This document shows, one piece after another, positions 60,643 to 64,000 of a DNA stretch of 64,000 nt; position 1 is the first letter of the stretch; each line of letters begins with the position of its first letter. The notes beneath the pieces were generated by a model. The model saw nothing but the letters and a program-made list of their open reading frames with translations, searched no databases and was not told where the DNA came from. The stretch comes from Chitinophaga pinensis (GTDB taxonomy: Bacteria; Bacteroidota; Bacteroidia; Chitinophagales; Chitinophagaceae). Position numbers and translations under genes: made by a program. The stretch is taken from assembly GCA_945876095.1 (NCBI GenBank), contig CAMCMP010000002.1, positions 119,457-183,456 on the forward strand, read 5' to 3'.

Positions 60643-61614
60643 TTAATTTTTTCTATCAAGTAATACAGCACCTACAATAATTAATCCCTTTATAATTTGT
60701 TGTGAATAGGAAGTGATATTTAGTAAATCTAATCCATTATTGATTACGCCAATAATTAATGCGCCCACTACAGTTCCAATAATTTTCCCAGATCCTCCGG
60801 AAAGACTGGTTCCTCCTATCACTACTGCTGCTATTGCATCTAATTCATAAGCAACACCTGCATTCGGCTGTCCGGTGGTTATTCTTGAGGCTAAAACAAT
60901 ACCTGCTAAACCAGCTAATCCACTACAAATGATGTAAGTAAAAAGTTTAATTGAATTAACATTGATGCCAGAGGCCTTCGCTGCATTTTCATTGCCACCT
61001 ACTGCATAAACATATCTTCCAGTTTTAGTGTATTTTAAAATAATTGAAGAAATTAAAATAACAGCTCCGAATAACAAGATAGGTATCGGAATATTTAAAA
61101 ATTCGCCTCCTCCAATAAAATTAAATGAATCTGAGAGATTCGATACTGGCCTTCCATCGCTGACTACTAATGCAAGTCCTCTTGCAATTGTCATCATACC
61201 TAAGGTGACAATAAACGCAGCGACTTTTCCTTTGGTTATTATTAATCCATTGATTGTGCCAATGGTTACTCCAATTAATAGACCAACTAATAAAGGAACG
61301 AAAAGACCGTGGGTGCCCGGATGAGCAAAGCTTGCAGCAGCAACGCCAGTTAGCGCAACTACTGAACCTAATGATAAATCAATGCCTCCTGAAATAATTA
61401 CGAAGGTGACTCCGATCGCTAGTATACCATTAATTGATATCTGACGCAGCACCATCACCATATTTTGTAGGGTTAAAAAATTAGGGGTAGCGATTGTTAA
61501 TAATATACAAATAAATACGAAGGCAATAAATATCCCATATTGTTTAAAGTACATTGCTATTGATGGCGAATTTTCAGCTGGAAGTCTTGTAGGTAAAAGA
61601 TTTTTAAAATTCAT
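60643..61614 (-). CDS. Ribose-type ABC importer permease
   Basis: The product has 323 residues with about 8-10 membrane helices of the BPD_transp_2/RbsC family. Markers are QMVMVLRQISINGILAIGVTFVIISGGIDLSLGSVVAL, GLIITKGKVAAFIVTLGMMTIARGLALVVSDGRPV, YVYAVGGNENAAKASGINV and AIAAVVIGGTSLSGGSGKIIGTVVGALIIGVI. It lies 17 bases behind the ATPase gene, in one operon. It would form the inner-membrane homodimer for a monosaccharide. Confidence 0.95.
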   Translation of the reverse strand: MNFKNLLPTRLPAENSPSIAMYFKQYGIFIAFVFICILLTIATPNFLTLQNMVMVLRQISINGILAIGVTFVIISGGIDLSLGSVVALTGVAAASFAHPGTHGLFVPLLVGLLIGVTIGTINGLIITKGKVAAFIVTLGMMTIARGLALVVSDGRPVSNLSDSFNFIGGGEFLNIPIPILLFGAVILISSIILKYTKTGRYVYAVGGNENAAKASGINVNSIKLFTYIICSGLAGLAGIVLASRITTGQPNAGVAYELDAIAAVVIGGTSLSGGSGKIIGTVVGALIIGVINNGLDLLNITSYSQQIIKGLIIVGAVLLDRKN

Positions 61615-61631
61615 ATACTTTTTATTTTATA

Positions 61632-63119
61632 CTAGGCCATCGCATGTTTCATAATTAATTCTTGTGTTGCTTCCACTTGACTTAATTCAGCTCTAATTTC
61701 ACCTTCTCGAATAACCAACACCCTGTCACTTAAACCAAGAATCTCCGGAAGTTCTGATGAAATTAAGATAAGTGCTTTTCCTTCATTGGCAAGCTGAGTC
61801 ATCAGTTTATAAATTTCAGATTTAGCTCCAATGTCTATACCTCTAGTAGGTTCGTCAAATATAATAATATCTGCATCGTTCAATAAAACTTTTGCAATTA
61901 TGATTTTCTGCTGATTACCGCCACTTAAATTATTAACTAATTGATCGCTAGAAGTGGTTTTAATATTGAGCTTATTTATTTGTGCATCCGCCATTTCATT
62001 TTCTTTCTTTAGGTTAAGAAATAGACCATTTTTGCATTTCTCCAAAATTGAAAGAGAGATATTGTGTTTCACGGAAGAGCCTAGAACCAGTCCATATTTT
62101 TTCCGATCTTCACTTACTAGTCCAATACTGTTTTTTATTGCGTCTTTCGGTGATCGGATTTTAACTTTCTTGCCATTAATAAAAATAGTTCCTTTTACTA
62201 TTTCCTCTAAACCATAAATTGAATTGACTATTTCCGTTCGCCCAGAACCCATCAAACCAGCGATACCTAAAATTTCACCCTTCCTTACATTAAAATTGAT
62301 GTCTTTAAATTTAAGACCTGTTAATTCAGAGACTGATAAGATTACTTCTCCTGGAGTAGTTTCTTTTTTATCAAAAATTGAATTAATTTCTCTTCCTACA
62401 ATGAGAGAGATTAATTTTTTCTGATCTATTTCAGTTATTTCACAAGTAGTAATGTGTTTTCCATCTCTCATCACTGTAATGGTATCAGAAATTTTAAAAA
62501 TTTCATCCATTTTGTGAGAGATATAAATTATAGCAATTCCTTGTTGTTTTAATTCTTCAATAATGCCAAATAAAATATCAATTTCCCTATTGGATAATGC
62601 AGAAGTTGGCTCATCCATAATGATAATCTCAGATTGATTTGAAATTGCTTTCGCAATTTCTACCATCTGCATCTCAGCAATACTGAGTTCTTTCATAGCT
62701 GTTGTCACTTCAACATTTGCTCCTAGTTTATTCATTAGCAAAGCAGCATTTTTATTCATCTCTTTTTTATTGATCCAACCTAGTATTCTTGAAGTTGGTT
62801 CATTTCCCATAAAGATATTTTCAGCAATGCTTAATTCAGGAAAAGGCAATAGCTCCTGATGGATCATGGAAACACCCGTTTTAATTGCCTCTTGTACGGA
62901 GGTAAACTTCACCTTTTCACCTTTGTACAAAATCTCTCCTTCATCAGGCAAGAGCATGCCCATGAGAATTTTCATTAAGGTAGATTTTCCCGCTCCGTTT
63001 TCTCCAATGATGGTATGCACCTTACCTCCCTCGATCGTAAGATTTACTTTATCAAGAGCCTTCACTCCGGGAAAGGACTTGGATATATTTTCAGCCTTCA
63101 AAAGATAGGGTTGATTCAT
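61632..63119 (-). CDS. Ribose-type ABC importer ATPase with two ATP-binding domains
   Basis: The product has 495 residues. The first ABC domain has Walker A GENGAGKST (39-47), a signature region (MKELSIAEMQMVEIAKAISN) and Walker B IIIMDEPTSAL. The second has a degenerate Walker A (GLMGSGRTEIV), the signature LSGGNQQKIIIAKVLL and Walker B IIIFDEPTRGIDIG. This tandem layout with one degenerate site is that of RbsA/XylG/MglA. It lies 44 bases behind the FG-GAP gene. The sugar is not determined. Confidence 0.96.
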   Translation of the reverse strand: MNQPYLLKAENISKSFPGVKALDKVNLTIEGGKVHTIIGENGAGKSTLMKILMGMLLPDEGEILYKGEKVKFTSVQEAIKTGVSMIHQELLPFPELSIAENIFMGNEPTSRILGWINKKEMNKNAALLMNKLGANVEVTTAMKELSIAEMQMVEIAKAISNQSEIIIMDEPTSALSNREIDILFGIIEELKQQGIAIIYISHKMDEIFKISDTITVMRDGKHITTCEITEIDQKKLISLIVGREINSIFDKKETTPGEVILSVSELTGLKFKDINFNVRKGEILGIAGLMGSGRTEIVNSIYGLEEIVKGTIFINGKKVKIRSPKDAIKNSIGLVSEDRKKYGLVLGSSVKHNISLSILEKCKNGLFLNLKKENEMADAQINKLNIKTTSSDQLVNNLSGGNQQKIIIAKVLLNDADIIIFDEPTRGIDIGAKSEIYKLMTQLANEGKALILISSELPEILGLSDRVLVIREGEIRAELSQVEATQELIMKHAMA

Positions 63120-63163
63120 ATCTATGACTAGTAATTATTTTTAAATTTTATAAAATTGAAAAG

Positions 63164-64000
63164 CTATTCATTAAAGAATATGTAAAGTCCATCTTTACCA
63201 GCAAGGATAATATCTTTTTTTCCCGTGTTACGAAGATCTGCAACAGAGAAATAGATTCCGGTACCTTTTCCTTTTCCAAATTCACCATAGCTGATTACAT
63301 TTTTTGTAAATGATTCGCCATTCCATTTGAAATAAGAAAGTTCTAACGGATCATTAAATCCAGGATCTCCTGAATTGTGGGCACGGTAACGCTTACCCGT
63401 AATTAGCTCCATTTTGCCATCGTTGTCAATGTCAACCCACTCCATTGTATGATACTGCGAATGAAAAGGATCAATGGGATGCTTGATGAATTGAATACTT
63501 TTCCCTTCTTTCCTTTGTTCATACCAATTGAGTCCGAATGAATGCCCATGACCTACAATTAAATCATTTAATCCATCTGAATTAACATCTGCTACAATAA
63601 TTGGCACACTGCCATCATCATTTAATTTAAAATCAGTATGCATTTTCCATGGTTGATTTATTCTGTCAGTGGGTGCTTCTAACCAGCCATTGGTAATAAT
63701 AAAATCACCACGACCATCACCATTTATATCGCCAAACCCTAAACCATGACCTTGTTTTTCTGCGACTTTTGTAGTAATAAATTCACCGGTTGATTTATTA
63801 TTTTCTCGTTTAAGGCTATAATATATTAATGGATTGCCTGGAGTATTGGGAACGATTTCATTGATTCCATCTCCATCTACATCCCATGAGCGAGTAGTTT
63901 CTATATTTCCAGTTTCTGCAATATTATGGGATTTCCATTCTTTATCATTTCCAGGATTCTCTCTCCATAATAAAGTCTTTCCAAACCAACCACCAGTTAC
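63164..64000 (-). CDS. FG-GAP/VCBS repeat protein, 5' end beyond the window
   Basis: The frame is open from the right edge to its stop at 63164, so 278 residues are visible and the start is missing; the Met at 63643 is internal. Repeated calcium-loop strands are clear: SWDVDGDGINEIVPN, GFGDINGDGRGDFIITNGWLEAP, VADVNSDGLNDLIVGHGHSFGLNWYE, EWVDIDNDGKMELITGKRYRAHN and VADLRNTGKKDIILAGKDGLYIFFN. This is an FG-GAP beta-propeller of the secreted type often fused to or encoded with glycan-degradation genes. It is the first visible gene of the operon with the sugar importer and sulfatase. Confidence 0.88.
   Translation of the reverse strand, partial: VTGGWFGKTLLWRENPGNDKEWKSHNIAETGNIETTRSWDVDGDGINEIVPNTPGNPLIYYSLKRENNKSTGEFITTKVAEKQGHGLGFGDINGDGRGDFIITNGWLEAPTDRINQPWKMHTDFKLNDDGSVPIIVADVNSDGLNDLIVGHGHSFGLNWYEQRKEGKSIQFIKHPIDPFHSQYHTMEWVDIDNDGKMELITGKRYRAHNSGDPGFNDPLELSYFKWNGESFTKNVISYGEFGKGKGTGIYFSVADLRNTGKKDIILAGKDGLYIFFNE

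Overview
The window comes from a low-GC member of the Bacteroidota, most likely Chitinophagaceae or a close relative. Supporting signs are TAnnTTTG-type -7 promoter boxes with few Shine-Dalgarno sites, carboxypeptidase-regulatory/TonB-dependent outer-membrane barrels, a GLPGLI-family protein, a type IX secretion (T9SS) sorting tail, PorE-like and PorV/PorQ-like proteins, a HYC_CC_PP-type small protein and a Bacteroidetes-type proteorhodopsin. No species is assigned.

Layout. (1) 0-14 kb is mostly core: an OmpA/TPR/PD40 envelope protein, DinB-like protein, SDR, an NTF2-like lipoprotein, queE, folD, a PorV/Q-like barrel, a helix-hairpin-helix barrel protein, DUF3467, a CbpA-type DnaJ, pth and an FAH-family hydrolase. 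A 2.5-kb patch at 3.7-6.2 kb is rearranged: three tRNA-3'-end-like remnants on the minus strand delimit two cassettes that start with the same duplicated leader, and one of the two lipoprotein genes is dead. (2) 14.2-20.7 kb is an accessory patch. A tRNA-Met(CAT) gene is followed by an 80-aa GIY-YIG nuclease, then by a copy of the 3' part of that same tRNA plus its terminator, in which a palindrome replaces the anticodon-variable region. Then come two NTF2-like genes bracketed by an imperfect direct repeat, a decayed radC, a proton-pumping-type rhodopsin, and one gene fusing lycopene beta-cyclase to a Blh-type beta-carotene dioxygenase. A decayed second copy of the tRNA 3' end/terminator closes the patch at 20.6 kb. 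(3) 20.9-37.3 kb holds a pentameric ligand-gated channel homologue, a Gfo/Idh/MocA dehydrogenase with a TIM-barrel isomerase, a TonB-type barrel with GLPGLI partner, a six-unit 120-bp palindromic REP-like array, a polyvalent-kinase-like protein, an MFS carrier, DUF2200, an O-antigen-ligase/TPR protein and a GMC oxidoreductase. (4) 37.4-40.4 kb is a heavy-metal (probably copper) outer-membrane module. (5) 40.4-64 kb is a polysaccharide/sugar region: two sulfatases, an FAD oxidoreductase, a four-ORF operon (33-aa membrane peptide, LpxH-like phosphoesterase, glycosyltransferase, GH1), a beta-helix (GH141-like) protein, GH3 with PA14, a 1658-aa T9SS cargo protein and a ribose-type ABC importer operon cut by the right edge. 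No SusC/SusD pair is present.

How it fits together. The rhodopsin and the cyclase-dioxygenase fusion would make retinal from lycopene and use it at once, but lycopene synthesis genes (crtE/B/I) are not in the window. The sugar region would desulfate and cleave glycans outside the cytoplasm and import monosaccharides by ABC and MFS carriers.

The most unusual signal is the family of tRNA-3'-end mimics carrying a TCCgCC...GGCGGA hairpin. They lie beside the GIY-YIG nuclease and at the edges of accessory cassettes at two separate places, and suggest an uncharacterised tRNA-targeting mobile or cassette system. That system is an inference from sequence pattern; all assignments were made by eye without database searches.
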